A program made the position numbers and the translations under genes. 22,756 nucleotides of DNA from JBEKYD01 sp049509915 (GTDB lineage Bacteria; Acidobacteriota; Terriglobia; Bryobacterales; Bryobacteraceae), in contig JBEKZL010000102.1 of NCBI GenBank assembly GCA_049509915.1, positions 1-22,756 of the forward strand. The letters are read 5' to 3'. Below, piece by piece: positions 1-7,074 of the stretch (the stretch's first letter is position 1; every line of letters starts with the position of its first letter). The notes beneath the pieces are model-generated. The model ran no database searches. It had not been told where the DNA came from and saw only the letters and a list, made by a program, of their open reading frames with translations.

Positions 1-2
1 GA

Positions 3-977
3 TACCGGCAGTTGTTCCTGCCGATCGAGACCGGCGGCACCGGTTTTGCGGCCACGCGCGAGTACTTTCCGCGCCGTTGGAAGGCGGCGGTAAGGCAGCG
101 TAGCCGTTGGATCACGGGAATCGCGCTACAGGGCTGGGAGCACCATGGCTGGAGGGGCCCGGCGTGGCGGCGGTACTGGTTCTGGCGAGACCGGAAGGGA
201 ATTGCAGGCAGTTTCTTGTCGCCGTTATCGAACCTGCTGTTTCTGGCGGGATTGTGGTTCTGGCAGGAACTGGCTAAGGCGCCCCCGGCGGTTGCCGGCC
301 TGTGCTTTATCACGGTGTTCGTCGCGGTGGCTCACGTTCTGATTCGCGGGCGGACTACCGCCATGATTTACGGCTGGAGGTTCGCGCTGGGCGTCCCATT
401 CCGGATATTCTGGGGCAACCTGGTAAACTTGGCCGCAACTTGCATGGCATTGCACCGGTACGTCGCCTCGAGGGCCGGGTTGGGGAAGCTCGCATGGATC
501 AAAACCGAGCATGTGTACGCGCCGGCCGGAGCGGGAACGAACTTGCGTTTGGGCGAAGTGCTGGTGCGCCTGCGTTGCCTCTCGGCGGAGCAGATTCAGG
601 CTGCCGTGGCGTCCCAACCGAAGGGTGTGCGGCTGGGCGAGTATTTGATGCAATCGGAGCGGCTTACCGAAGAGAATTTGTATAGGGCGCTGAGCTTACA
701 GGCGGGATTGGAACTGGGATTGCCGCAGTCGGCCGAAGTATCGGCGCCGGCCACGCACGCACTTCCGGCCGGTACCTCCCGGCGCTGGAAGGTACTGCCG
801 TACCGGGTTTGCGCTGGACAGATGCATTTGCTCACTCCTGAGATTCCAACCAGCGACATGTTGCACCATCTCGAAGAGGTGGCGACACTCGATCTGCGCT
901 TCCGCCTCGTGCAACCCAGGGACTACGAGCGGATTGCGGAGCGGTACCTGGGACCTGAGCCAGTGGCCGAACACTGA
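3..977 (+). CDS. NfrB-like glycosyltransferase with MshEN domain (5' partial)
   Basis: The reading frame is open to the left edge, so the N-terminal part and most of the GT2 catalytic domain lie outside the window. The first visible residues include TREYFPRRW and then RQRSRW, which matches the QxxRW motif closing processive GT2 active sites, followed by GIALQGWE as in NfrB (phage N4 adsorption protein B) proteins. Hydrophobic segments follow (SNLLFLAGLWFW; AVAGLCFITVFVAVAHVLI), indicating an inner-membrane protein. The C-terminal third carries two tandem 24-residue MshEN-type repeats, RLGEVLVRLRCLSAEQ... and RLGEYLMQSERLTEEN..., which in this family bind cyclic di-GMP. Likely role: synthesis or export of a surface polysaccharide under c-di-GMP control. 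Family assignment is firm; the sugar made cannot be read from this fragment. Confidence 0.85.
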   Translation, partial: YRQLFLPIETGGTGFAATREYFPRRWKAAVRQRSRWITGIALQGWEHHGWRGPAWRRYWFWRDRKGIAGSFLSPLSNLLFLAGLWFWQELAKAPPAVAGLCFITVFVAVAHVLIRGRTTAMIYGWRFALGVPFRIFWGNLVNLAATCMALHRYVASRAGLGKLAWIKTEHVYAPAGAGTNLRLGEVLVRLRCLSAEQIQAAVASQPKGVRLGEYLMQSERLTEENLYRALSLQAGLELGLPQSAEVSAPATHALPAGTSRRWKVLPYRVCAGQMHLLTPEIPTSDMLHHLEEVATLDLRFRLVQPRDYERIAERYLGPEPVAEH

Positions 978-1032
978 CGCGACGCCATTTGTTGATTCTT
1001 GGCTGCTAACCGAAAACTGTTAGCTGCCCGAT

Positions 1033-1581
1033 CTATTTCGTTCTCCCTATCTCATACACGTAGATCGGATTATCCATATTGCCGGTCCTGACGTGGACCA
1101 CCGCGGATGCTTTCCAGCCCTTCACGGGGAATTGATTCGAAACCACCCTGGCACCCGGCTTCAGGTATTTTTCCAGGTTCGGTTTGAGCCGCTCGTTGGA
1201 GGTAGTCAGAAGGTAGAGCGTCACCACGTCGGCGGGGCTCAAGTCGACGCGAAACGCGCTGTTCTGGATCATGGTGACCCGGTCTTCGAGGCCCAGCGAT
1301 TTGATCCGATCCCGAGCCTTTTCGCAAACATCCGGCAGGATTTCCACTCCCACCGCCCGCGCGCCGAATTCCTGCGCCGCGGCGATGACAATACGACCGT
1401 CGCCGGCACCCAAATCGTAAACCACGTCGCTCGATTTCACGTGGGCGGCTTCCAGCATTTTTTCCACCACCAGTTGGGGGGTGGGAATATAGGGCGCCAG
1501 ATTCTCTTCCGGCCCGAATTTCTGGGCGAAGCCCGGCAAGCCAGCCACAGCAACAAGAATTGCAAGAGACGAGGTTCGCAT
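1033..1581 (-). CDS. Exported class I SAM-dependent methyltransferase
   Basis: A 182-residue protein with an N-terminal signal peptide (hydrophobic LAILVAVAGLPGFAQ, cleavage probably after FAQ). It is followed by a compact Rossmann methyltransferase: YIPTPQLVVEKML, then the SAM-binding glycine motif DLGAGDG at residues 56-62, and the acidic loop GVEILPD. The substrate is unknown; similar small proteins are often annotated only as class I methyltransferases. I chose the ATG at 1581 because it gives a proper signal peptide and lies 4 nt after the stop of the upstream gene, suggesting translational coupling; a longer form from 1602 would overlap that gene. No clear Shine-Dalgarno is visible. Export of a SAM-dependent enzyme is odd because SAM is cytoplasmic, so the segment may instead be a membrane anchor. 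Confidence 0.82.
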   Translation of the reverse strand: MRTSSLAILVAVAGLPGFAQKFGPEENLAPYIPTPQLVVEKMLEAAHVKSSDVVYDLGAGDGRIVIAAAQEFGARAVGVEILPDVCEKARDRIKSLGLEDRVTMIQNSAFRVDLSPADVVTLYLLTTSNERLKPNLEKYLKPGARVVSNQFPVKGWKASAVVHVRTGNMDNPIYVYEIGRTK

Positions 1582-1585
1582 GACG

Positions 1586-2857
1586 TTATTGCGGCGACAC
1601 ATTTGCCGTTGCGGGCGCGGTGCCCTTGGATTTGACGATCCGCCCCATGATTTCGCTCCAGGCGAAGAACAAATCGCGTGGACGGCTGATGGTGTACTCC
1701 GCTCCCTTCAAATACCGAACCGCATTGCCGATGGCATCGCGCCACGGATTGGCCTGCGGGTTCAAGTTATAGTTCATATAGAACACTGGATATTTGACGT
1801 CTCCCAGTTGCTTGAGCGTTTCGACGGATATGGTTTCGTCCACCACCACCTTGGGGCCGGCGAAGATCACGGCGTCGGGCTTGCTTTTGGCTTCCTTGAC
1901 CTCGGCTGTGAGGAGCTGGCCGAGAAAGTCGCTATCGCCGTGCTTTTGTGTCAGGCGCTTCAGGTCCACGGTCCCTAAGTTTAGGGAATTCAGGGCTTTG
2001 CCGAGAGACGGGAAGTCGATCTGGGATGCCCCCTCCTGGCGATAAATCACCCGCTGTTCCTGTAAGTTATAGGCCACCACGGTAAAACTGCCGATGCGTG
2101 GCTCACGCGCGATATTGCGCAGAATCGAAACCAGCGCGGTGGTATCGACCGGCTGCAGGCTGGCGGCCGAGGAGTCCTGCGGCGCGAAATTCACCATCAC
2201 CTTGACTTTGATGGGGGTTTTGGTGGTTTCGCGCTCGACCGGCGGCTCCTGGCGGAATGGTTCATGGTCGATGGGCGCCACGGCCTCGGCGCCGATGCTG
2301 AGCGCCATCGGTTTGTCCCGCGCCGCCAGGCTGGCTTCGGCGTCCCAATGGGCCGAGCAGATCCGTTCCTCGCGGTCGCGCATCAGCCAATCCACGTGGT
2401 ACTTGCCTTCGCCCACGTCGAAGGCGCCCTGCAGGAAGGCGGAGCCGCGCTCGTCCTCGTCGATGCGTGGCACACTCACGCGTTGCGAGAAGTAGGCGGG
2501 GTCGTCGGGCTTATCGGCCGCCGTCACTCGAAAGATCATGGTGAGCTGGTTGCCATCGCCCACCAGATCCTTCAGCCCGACCGTGACCTCATAGCCAGCA
2601 TGAAATTTCAGGTCGAAGCCAAGCTGCGGTTTATCGGGGGCAACCGTACACGGCAAATCCTTGCGGGTTTCCTGCGATTCCAGCGTGGCCGCATCGGAGG
2701 TAAACAGCCGGATCGGGCCGCCATGTTCCGTACCCGCAATCAGATCCTGTGCAAGTAATCGATTCCCGGCCGGAAAAATCGTACACGCAAGCAGAAGGGT
2801 TTCCAGCGTGGAGCCGAATCGCCGGGCCCCGGACAAGTTCGCTAAGGCGTTCAGCAC
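1586..2857 (-). CDS. Exported VWFA-like domain protein
   Basis: A 423-residue protein. The reading frame extends to 2911, but the GTG at 2855-2857 is preceded by AAGGAG with a 7-nt spacer and gives an N-terminus with a hydrophobic segment (LETLLLACTIFPAG...LLAQ), so I take that as the start. The N-terminal half is beta-rich (DLKFHAGYEVTVGLKDL), with YFSQRVSVPRIDEDE and DWLMRDREERICSAHWD. The C-terminal half (from about KTPIKVKVMVNFAP) resembles a von Willebrand A-type fold: VSILRNIAREPRIGSFTVVAYN, then PDAVIFAGPK, but a perfect MIDAS DxSxS is not visible. Acidobacteriota encode many VWFA-related exported proteins of unknown role. It appears to be the first gene of a pair with the methyltransferase downstream. 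Confidence 0.75.
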   Translation of the reverse strand: MLNALANLSGARRFGSTLETLLLACTIFPAGNRLLAQDLIAGTEHGGPIRLFTSDAATLESQETRKDLPCTVAPDKPQLGFDLKFHAGYEVTVGLKDLVGDGNQLTMIFRVTAADKPDDPAYFSQRVSVPRIDEDERGSAFLQGAFDVGEGKYHVDWLMRDREERICSAHWDAEASLAARDKPMALSIGAEAVAPIDHEPFRQEPPVERETTKTPIKVKVMVNFAPQDSSAASLQPVDTTALVSILRNIAREPRIGSFTVVAYNLQEQRVIYRQEGASQIDFPSLGKALNSLNLGTVDLKRLTQKHGDSDFLGQLLTAEVKEAKSKPDAVIFAGPKVVVDETISVETLKQLGDVKYPVFYMNYNLNPQANPWRDAIGNAVRYLKGAEYTISRPRDLFFAWSEIMGRIVKSKGTAPATANVSPQ

Positions 2858-2864
2858 CGCGGGA

Positions 2865-2927
2865 CTCCTTACCCCTCCCCACCAAAATCCCTTTGTACGA
2901 TTATGGCGCAAATCTCCTCAGCCGCAA
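2865..2927 (-). promoter_or_regulatory. Promoter and RBS of the VWFA-like gene
   Basis: On the minus strand a -35 like TTGCGG (2922-2927), a 16-nt spacer and a -10 like CATAAT (2900-2905) precede the gene, with the Shine-Dalgarno AAGGAG at 2865-2870. Together they support the internal GTG start at 2857. The -35 is weak, so the promoter is tentative; the RBS is convincing. Confidence 0.45.
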
Positions 2928-2995
2928 CGCCAAAAAACGGTGTAGCTGCCCAAGTTGGGACTGCCTGGTACTGATCGGATGGTACGCGGCTGTGC

Positions 2996-3472
2996 TTACT
3001 TCTCTTCGCCGAGTTGTTGCGTGAGATAGCGCTCGTAGCCGAGTTCGTCGATCTGGTGGAGTTGGGCCTCCAGCCAGTCCGCGTGCTGCTCTTCATCCTG
3101 GAGCAGCTTCTTGAACAACTCGGCCGAAGCGTTGTCCGCTTCCTCCCGCGCCAGCTTGATGGACTTGTTGTACATCGCGACCGCATTCAGTTCCAGGGCT
3201 AAGTCGCTTGCAATCTGCTCTTTGACCGTTTTCCCGACAGTGAGGGAGAGCAACTCGGTGAGATTCGGCGCGCCATCCAGGAAGAGAATGCGCTCGATCA
3301 GCATCTCGGCATGCTTCATCTCGTCGATCGACTGCTTCTTAATGTATTTGCCGAGCTTTTCGTACTTCCAGTTTTCGCACATCTCGGCGTGAATGAAGTA
3401 CTGGCTTATGGCGGTAAGTTCTTCCTTGAGAGCCGCATTCAATTCGGCGATAACTTTGGGGTTTCCTTGCAT
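2996..3472 (-). CDS. bfr: Bacterioferritin
   Basis: A 158-residue protein, the usual length for bacterioferritin. It forms 24-subunit cytoplasmic shells that oxidise Fe(II) and store Fe(III), with heme bound between subunit pairs. Starting at ATG 3472 (MQGNPKVIAELN) the ferroxidase ligands fall exactly at the Escherichia coli positions: Glu18, Glu51, His54, Glu94, Glu127 and His130, and Met52 is the heme ligand within SIDEMKH. The block IERILFLDGAPNL is also characteristic. The upstream in-frame extension to 3610 is not part of the protein. No Shine-Dalgarno precedes the ATG. A TACAAT box at 3480-3485 ends only 7 nt before it, so the message may be leaderless. No bacterioferritin-associated ferredoxin gene is next to it. 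Confidence 0.95.
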   Translation of the reverse strand: MQGNPKVIAELNAALKEELTAISQYFIHAEMCENWKYEKLGKYIKKQSIDEMKHAEMLIERILFLDGAPNLTELLSLTVGKTVKEQIASDLALELNAVAMYNKSIKLAREEADNASAELFKKLLQDEEQHADWLEAQLHQIDELGYERYLTQQLGEEK

Positions 3473-3613
3473 AGATCGGATTGTAGCGCGGATTGTAAAC
3501 ACCGCGGCACGGGTACCGCACCCGCTCCCTTTTGAAATTGAAAAAACAAATTCGAGCCACCGATGAACGCCCGGTTTCTCATTGGCGCCCCTTTGTCCGG
3601 TGCTCGCCAACGG

Positions 3614-3922
3614 TTACGCCGAGGCGGCCTGAATCCTATGTAGCATGGCCGTACACCGCAAGCCGCCGGGATCGAATCCGTGCGCCGACAAGAGGGCACG
3701 CACGTCGTCCAACTGGCCGTCATAAGCGGGAAACTCCACGATCGTGATCGCTTCGTGATAGATCTGCGGGTTAATGGGGAAATGCGCTTCTGCCAGCGAT
3801 TCCAGGAGTGCCTCCAGACGGCGGGGCTCCACAGAGATGGATACCGAAACCAGATCGCCTTCGGGGCTCGAAAGCGAAGGCGCCGAAACGGGGGCGGACG
3901 ATAAACTTTGCCAGACGCTCAC
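3614..3922 (-). CDS. Small conserved-looking protein of unknown function
   Basis: A 102-residue soluble protein that I do not recognise. The start is GTG at 3920-3922, preceded by GGAGG (3927-3931) with a short 4-nt spacer. After a Ser/Pro-rich N-terminus, VSVSISVEPRRLEALLESLAE looks like a beta strand followed by an amphipathic helix. HFPINPQIYHEA and IVEFPAYDGQLDDVRALLSAHGF suggest a second beta-alpha unit, so a small ferredoxin-like or ACT-like sandwich is possible (inference). It has no signal peptide. It lies about 140 nt upstream of bfr on the same strand. A hairpin with terminator features sits in its leader (3966-4013), so its expression may be controlled by attenuation. Confidence 0.6.
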   Translation of the reverse strand: MSVWQSLSSAPVSAPSLSSPEGDLVSVSISVEPRRLEALLESLAEAHFPINPQIYHEAITIVEFPAYDGQLDDVRALLSAHGFDPGGLRCTAMLHRIQAASA

Positions 3923-3965
3923 ACGACCTCCAGCATCCGGCGATCGGGATCCGTTCGCAACAAAA

Positions 3966-4013
3966 AACCCTGACGGCCGGCGAAGGCGTCAGGGTTCAAA
4001 TATTTCCTTGAAC
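3966..4013 (-). terminator. Hairpin with U-tract and overlapping second palindrome in the leader
   Basis: Arms AACCCTGACG (3966-3975) and CGTCAGGGTT (3987-3996) form a perfect 10-bp stem with an 11-nt loop. Read on the minus strand the stem runs into a T-rich tract, as in an intrinsic terminator. A second inverted repeat, GTTCAA (3994-3999) and TTGAAC (4008-4013), shares three bases with the first stem, so the two hairpins partly exclude each other. No minus-strand gene lies just upstream that would need terminating; the next feature downstream is the start of the gene at 3922. Confidence 0.55.
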
Positions 4014-4145
4014 AGACCGACTCGCCTTTAGCACTTTTTTTCGTGGTTGCAATTAGCAGGTCCCGAGGGCCCTAAATCAATCCACGTTAATTTAACTGAT
4101 ACCACATTTCGCCGCTCCTGTCTAGATGCCACAATGGAACTGCCG

Positions 4146-4562
4146 ATGCGAATCGATAGCCTTCATCACCTCGCCCTGACGGTTTCGGATCTGGAGCGCT
4201 CGCGGCGGTTTTACCTGGAAATTCTCGGGCTTAACGAGATCCCCCGGCCGCCGTTTTCCTTTCCCGGCGCCTGGTTTGCCGTGGGCGAGACGGGCCAGCA
4301 ATTGCACCTGATCGTACACACCCGCTCCACCTTCCGCGACGGTAAGCCGCTGGACACACGCGACGTGCACTTTGCCATCCGTGTACAGAGCTACGCGGGC
4401 GCGCTGGAGTATCTGCGCGCCCGCGGTTACCGCGACGATCTATCCGGCGACGAACCCCTGCGCATGATCCTGCGGCCGCACGCGGTTGCCGGGTTTCCCC
4501 AGATCTATATTCTCGATCCCGACCGCCACGTGGTCGAGATCAATGCCGCCACGCTCGACTGA
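4146..4562 (+). CDS. VOC-family (glyoxalase/dioxygenase superfamily) metalloenzyme
   Basis: A 138-residue cytoplasmic protein made of two beta-alpha-beta-beta-beta modules. The first begins IDSLHHLALTVSDLERSRRFY; the second begins DVHFAIRVQS and ends FPQIYILDPDRHVVEIN. Expected metal ligands are all present: His8, His54 (QLHLIV), His75 (DVHFA) and Glu131 (VVEIN). The superfamily includes glyoxalase I, fosfomycin-resistance thiol transferases and extradiol dioxygenases; the substrate cannot be told from sequence. ATG 4146 gives the usual VOC N-terminus; ATG 4134 (MELPMRID) is an alternative, and neither has a clear Shine-Dalgarno. It is a single gene, convergent with the DUF1801 gene at 4673. 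The 110 nt between them show no feature I can support. Confidence 0.85.
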   Translation: MRIDSLHHLALTVSDLERSRRFYLEILGLNEIPRPPFSFPGAWFAVGETGQQLHLIVHTRSTFRDGKPLDTRDVHFAIRVQSYAGALEYLRARGYRDDLSGDEPLRMILRPHAVAGFPQIYILDPDRHVVEINAATLD

Positions 4563-4672
4563 ACGCAACCGAACAGTCCTGGGGCTGTACGATCTGTCCG
4601 GCTGTGGCCGAACCGCTGCGCATCCTGCAAATGTCAACAGGTTGGTCAACGCAATCAGCGCCACCTCAGGGT

Positions 4673-5074
4673 CTACCGTTTCTTCGCCGGCGGGCAATTC
4701 CTGGCCACGGCGGCCTTCACAAGCGCCTTGAACGCGCCCGCATCGACATTCTCCCCTTCGTGAATGTCGATCGCCCTTCGCGTGTTGCCTTCCAAGCTGG
4801 AATTGAAGAGGCGCGACGGGTCCGGGATACTGGCCCCCCGGGCGAAGGTCAGCTTCACGGCCTTCGTGTAGGTTTCCCCGGTGCAGATAATTCCGTGGTG
4901 CGACCAGACCGGAGTGCCCCTCCATTTCCACTCCTCGGTCGCCTCGGGATCGGCTTCCAGGATCAGCGCCCGCATGCGGGCCAGGGTCTCCCCGCGCCAT
5001 CCCCCCAGGTCGCGAATCCGTTGGTCGATGAGCCGGGAAGCGGGTTCCCCGGCCGCTGGCTGAAGGCTGCTCAT
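4673..5074 (-). CDS. DUF1801 domain protein
   Basis: A 133-residue cytoplasmic protein. The DUF1801 (YdhG-like) signature is clear: a helical N-terminus (RIRDLGGWRGETLARMRALI), then EEWKWRGTPVWSHHGIIC, then ETYTKAVKLTFARGA and LFNSSLEGNTRRAIDIHEGE. Proteins of this family adopt a small alpha/beta fold and have no established biochemical activity. I chose the ATG at 5074 because AAAGGA lies 9 nt before it; in-frame ATGs at 5092 and 5110 are possible, and a longer frame to 5224 is not supported. A palindrome with a TACAAT box lies upstream at 5115-5131. Confidence 0.8.
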   Translation of the reverse strand: MSSLQPAAGEPASRLIDQRIRDLGGWRGETLARMRALILEADPEATEEWKWRGTPVWSHHGIICTGETYTKAVKLTFARGASIPDPSRLFNSSLEGNTRRAIDIHEGENVDAGAFKALVKAAVARNCPPAKKR

Positions 5075-5114
5075 GCCTTTCTTTCCTTTCATCGAGGCTG
5101 CTCTCGACATGATG

Positions 5115-5131
5115 ACAATTCTGCAATTGTA
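5115..5131 (-). promoter_or_regulatory. Palindrome overlapping a TACAAT -10 box
   Basis: ACAATT (5115-5120), CTGC, AATTGT (5125-5130) is an inverted repeat about 40 nt upstream of the DUF1801 start. On the minus strand TACAAT (5126-5131) fits a -10 hexamer, so the palindrome may be an operator over the promoter. Assignment is by pattern only. Confidence 0.35.
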
Positions 5132-5218
5132 CAACGTCGGGACGTGGGCCGCTCCCAACATGACAACGCTCCCGGCCACCTTTGGCATCCGGCCCGCGAG
5201 TGCGGTATTGTCGATCTG

Positions 5219-5419
5219 ATGCACCGCACGCTCTATTGGGAGCAGACTTCACTCAAGCGCTGGACCTCCGCGTCGGGGTACGTGACGGAAGAGAACGGCA
5301 CGTGGACGGCCAACGTCTACCGCAACCTGCGCACCGGAACGGCGTGGACCGAGAGTAAGACGGGATTTGCGGCCAGCGCCGACGCCCGCCGCTGGGTGGA
5401 ACGCGAAGCCGAGGATTAG
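5219..5419 (+). CDS. Small hypothetical protein (66 aa)
   Basis: A 66-residue protein that I do not recognise, starting MHRTLYWEQTSLKRWT. It is Trp/Thr-rich with a beta-looking core (SGYVTEENGTWTANVYRN) and a charged C-terminal helix (ADARRWVEREAED). Third codon positions are strongly G/C as in the neighbouring real genes, which supports coding. No signal peptide or membrane segment is seen. It starts about 145 nt from the divergent DUF1801 gene and ends just before the convergent gene at 5432. The start has no good Shine-Dalgarno; a longer in-frame extension upstream overlaps the DUF1801 gene and is not credible. Confidence 0.6.
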   Translation: MHRTLYWEQTSLKRWTSASGYVTEENGTWTANVYRNLRTGTAWTESKTGFAASADARRWVEREAED

Positions 5420-5431
5420 GTGGGCGCAGGG

Positions 5432-5941
5432 TCACTTCTTGCCCCTTTTTTCGAGTTCTTCGCGCGTCGGCCAAGTGTTTGGGTCCGCATTAAGAAGCCC
5501 GATGTGGCGAGCGCCGTTGGTAAAAACCAGAATATTGCCACCCGGATCTTCACCATGGATATGCAGGTCCCCGTACACATAGAGCCGATTGCCGCCGCAG
5601 AAAAGCGGCCGTTCATCCTCGTATTGGATTTCCTGTCTCACGTGAAGGCTGTCATCCAGCACGACGATGCGGTTATAGCCTCGCGCCACGGAGGCGTTTC
5701 GGATCAGCTCGCGCACGTCGGCCACCGGGTATGCTTTTCCATCTATGCTCAGGTTGCAAACATGGCTCACATGAGCCAGCACACGGCCCGGATTCAAGAG
5801 CTTCGCGCGGTCCAGGGCGGCGATGATTCTGGCGCGATCGGCTCCGACAGGGGCTTCCTGCGCCGCTGCTGCCGCGTGCCATAGGACGAAGATGGCGATG
5901 GCGCGACGGGCACGCGGTGCAGGGTATTTATTGAGCCGCAT
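5432..5941 (-). CDS. Exported protein of unknown function, paired with transglycosylase
   Basis: A 169-residue protein starting MRLNKYPAPRARR with a signal peptide (AIAIFVLWHAAAAAQ, cleavage after AAA or AAAQ). The mature part opens with a helix (RARIIAALDRAKLL) and then alternating strands (YNRIVVLDDSLHVRQEIQYEDE; NRLYVYGDLHIHGEDPGGNILVFTNG). It contains a few Cys (HVCNLS, LFCGG) that might form a disulfide outside the cytoplasm. I do not recognise the family. Its ATG at 5941 overlaps the end of the transglycosylase gene by 14 nt, so the two are very probably cotranscribed and act in the same envelope process. Confidence 0.7.
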   Translation of the reverse strand: MRLNKYPAPRARRAIAIFVLWHAAAAAQEAPVGADRARIIAALDRAKLLNPGRVLAHVSHVCNLSIDGKAYPVADVRELIRNASVARGYNRIVVLDDSLHVRQEIQYEDERPLFCGGNRLYVYGDLHIHGEDPGGNILVFTNGARHIGLLNADPNTWPTREELEKRGKK

Positions 5942-6881
5942 CCCGCTGCTCGATCTCCTGCAGGCGCTTTTGGACCTTGACCAAATACTGTGAATCGCCT
6001 GCACCGTTGTAGGCTCTTACGGCATCGGGCCACCACGGCTGCCAGCCATCGATAGACCACGCCGCACTCCCTTTTTGGTACCCTAACTGGGTGCCTTTCT
6101 TCAGGATGGCATTTGGGTCCAGACGATTGGTTTTCGCCAGGCTCTCCACAGTCGTACCTTCCCTTCGCGCAATGGCTCCAAGTGTATCGCCGTCGCGCAC
6201 CGAATAATTTCTGAGAGCTGGTTCATAGCGGGTCACCAGTTTAGTCTTCATCGCTTTGGTGACCAGCCAGGCGATACCGCCCTTGATGCTGAGTTCACCG
6301 GTCAGCTTGCCCGCCAGAGCTTTGCGCAGCTCCGGTGTTGTAATCAGATCGCTGTGCTCGGCGCCGGTGCGGAGCACCTTCAATCCCGGATCGAGGGGGT
6401 TCCCGATTTGCATGGGGTCGGCCGCCCAGTGTGGGTCCTTCGGTCCGGCCATGACCTCTGTCCATACCATCGCTTTTACCAGCCGCCAATATAGGTCGGC
6501 GTACCCGGCGAAACCCTTTAAGCGCTTGTTGTAACCATCCACCTCCTGCTGGATTAATTTGTCATAACCGTTCCACCGGGGATCGAACGTCGGCTTGATT
6601 CTGAGGTGACCGTTGGCGAGCTCGCCCGCCATCAGATCGATGACATCGGTCTCTCCCCGATCGTGCATCCGGTGGCCGTGTCCCGCCAGGCCGTGCGTCG
6701 ATAAATAGCCGCGGAACCTCCCGATCACGAGTTCGTTCTGGACGTACGTCTGCAGGAACCTCTTTGCCGCTTCCAGATCCGGAACCGGCCTGCAGCCTTC
6801 GGCCAACGAACACCGTTCGGGAGGTTCAAGTTCCAATCCGCCGCCCAATTGCAAGGCGTGTATCCGTTTCAATCTGCTCAT
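5928..6881 (-). CDS. Lytic transglycosylase-like protein with LysM module
   Basis: A 317-residue protein probably cleaving the peptidoglycan glycan strand. Motifs of the SLT transglycosylase fold appear in order: VWTEV with Glu142 as candidate catalytic acid, PMQIGNP (156-162) like the GLMQI motif, SIKGGIAWL (198-206) like NIxxGxxYL, and RAYNGAGDSQYLVKV (289-303) like AYNAGxxxYV. A LysM module, which binds GlcNAc polymers (YSVRDGDTLGAIARREG...NRLDPNAILKKGTQL, about 226-266), lies between the last two motifs, so it seems inserted within the catalytic domain. The first 100 residues (STHGLAGHGHRMHDRGETDV) are unfamiliar. No signal peptide is seen, so export is unclear. The ATG at 6881 has GGAGG 6 nt upstream. 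Phage-like endolysin origin is an alternative. Confidence 0.75.
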   Translation of the reverse strand: MSRLKRIHALQLGGGLELEPPERCSLAEGCRPVPDLEAAKRFLQTYVQNELVIGRFRGYLSTHGLAGHGHRMHDRGETDVIDLMAGELANGHLRIKPTFDPRWNGYDKLIQQEVDGYNKRLKGFAGYADLYWRLVKAMVWTEVMAGPKDPHWAADPMQIGNPLDPGLKVLRTGAEHSDLITTPELRKALAGKLTGELSIKGGIAWLVTKAMKTKLVTRYEPALRNYSVRDGDTLGAIARREGTTVESLAKTNRLDPNAILKKGTQLGYQKGSAAWSIDGWQPWWPDAVRAYNGAGDSQYLVKVQKRLQEIEQRDAAQ

Positions 6882-6913
6882 GCCGGCCCTCCGCGACAGC
6901 AGTCATCTGGTTC

Positions 6914-6930
6914 GTATCATACGATGATAC
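6914..6930. promoter_or_regulatory. Perfect palindrome upstream of transglycosylase gene
   Basis: GTATCAT (6914-6920), ACG, ATGATAC (6924-6930) is a perfect 7-bp inverted repeat about 35-50 nt upstream of the transglycosylase start. It has the form of a dimeric repressor operator. No regulator gene of an obvious type lies adjacent. The remaining sequence between 6882 and 7074 shows nothing else I can support. Confidence 0.4.
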
Positions 6931-7074
6931 AAGGACGCCCGGAAGCGGGTTGCGGTTGGAGGGAGCCTTGTCCTCGGCGGCCAGCAACTTCGCGTTGCGC
7001 CGGAACCAGCGGCTCTCAGGGCAACACGCGGGCTGTCCCCCAGGTCCCCGGAGTTACCGTTGCGGCCGGGCAGT

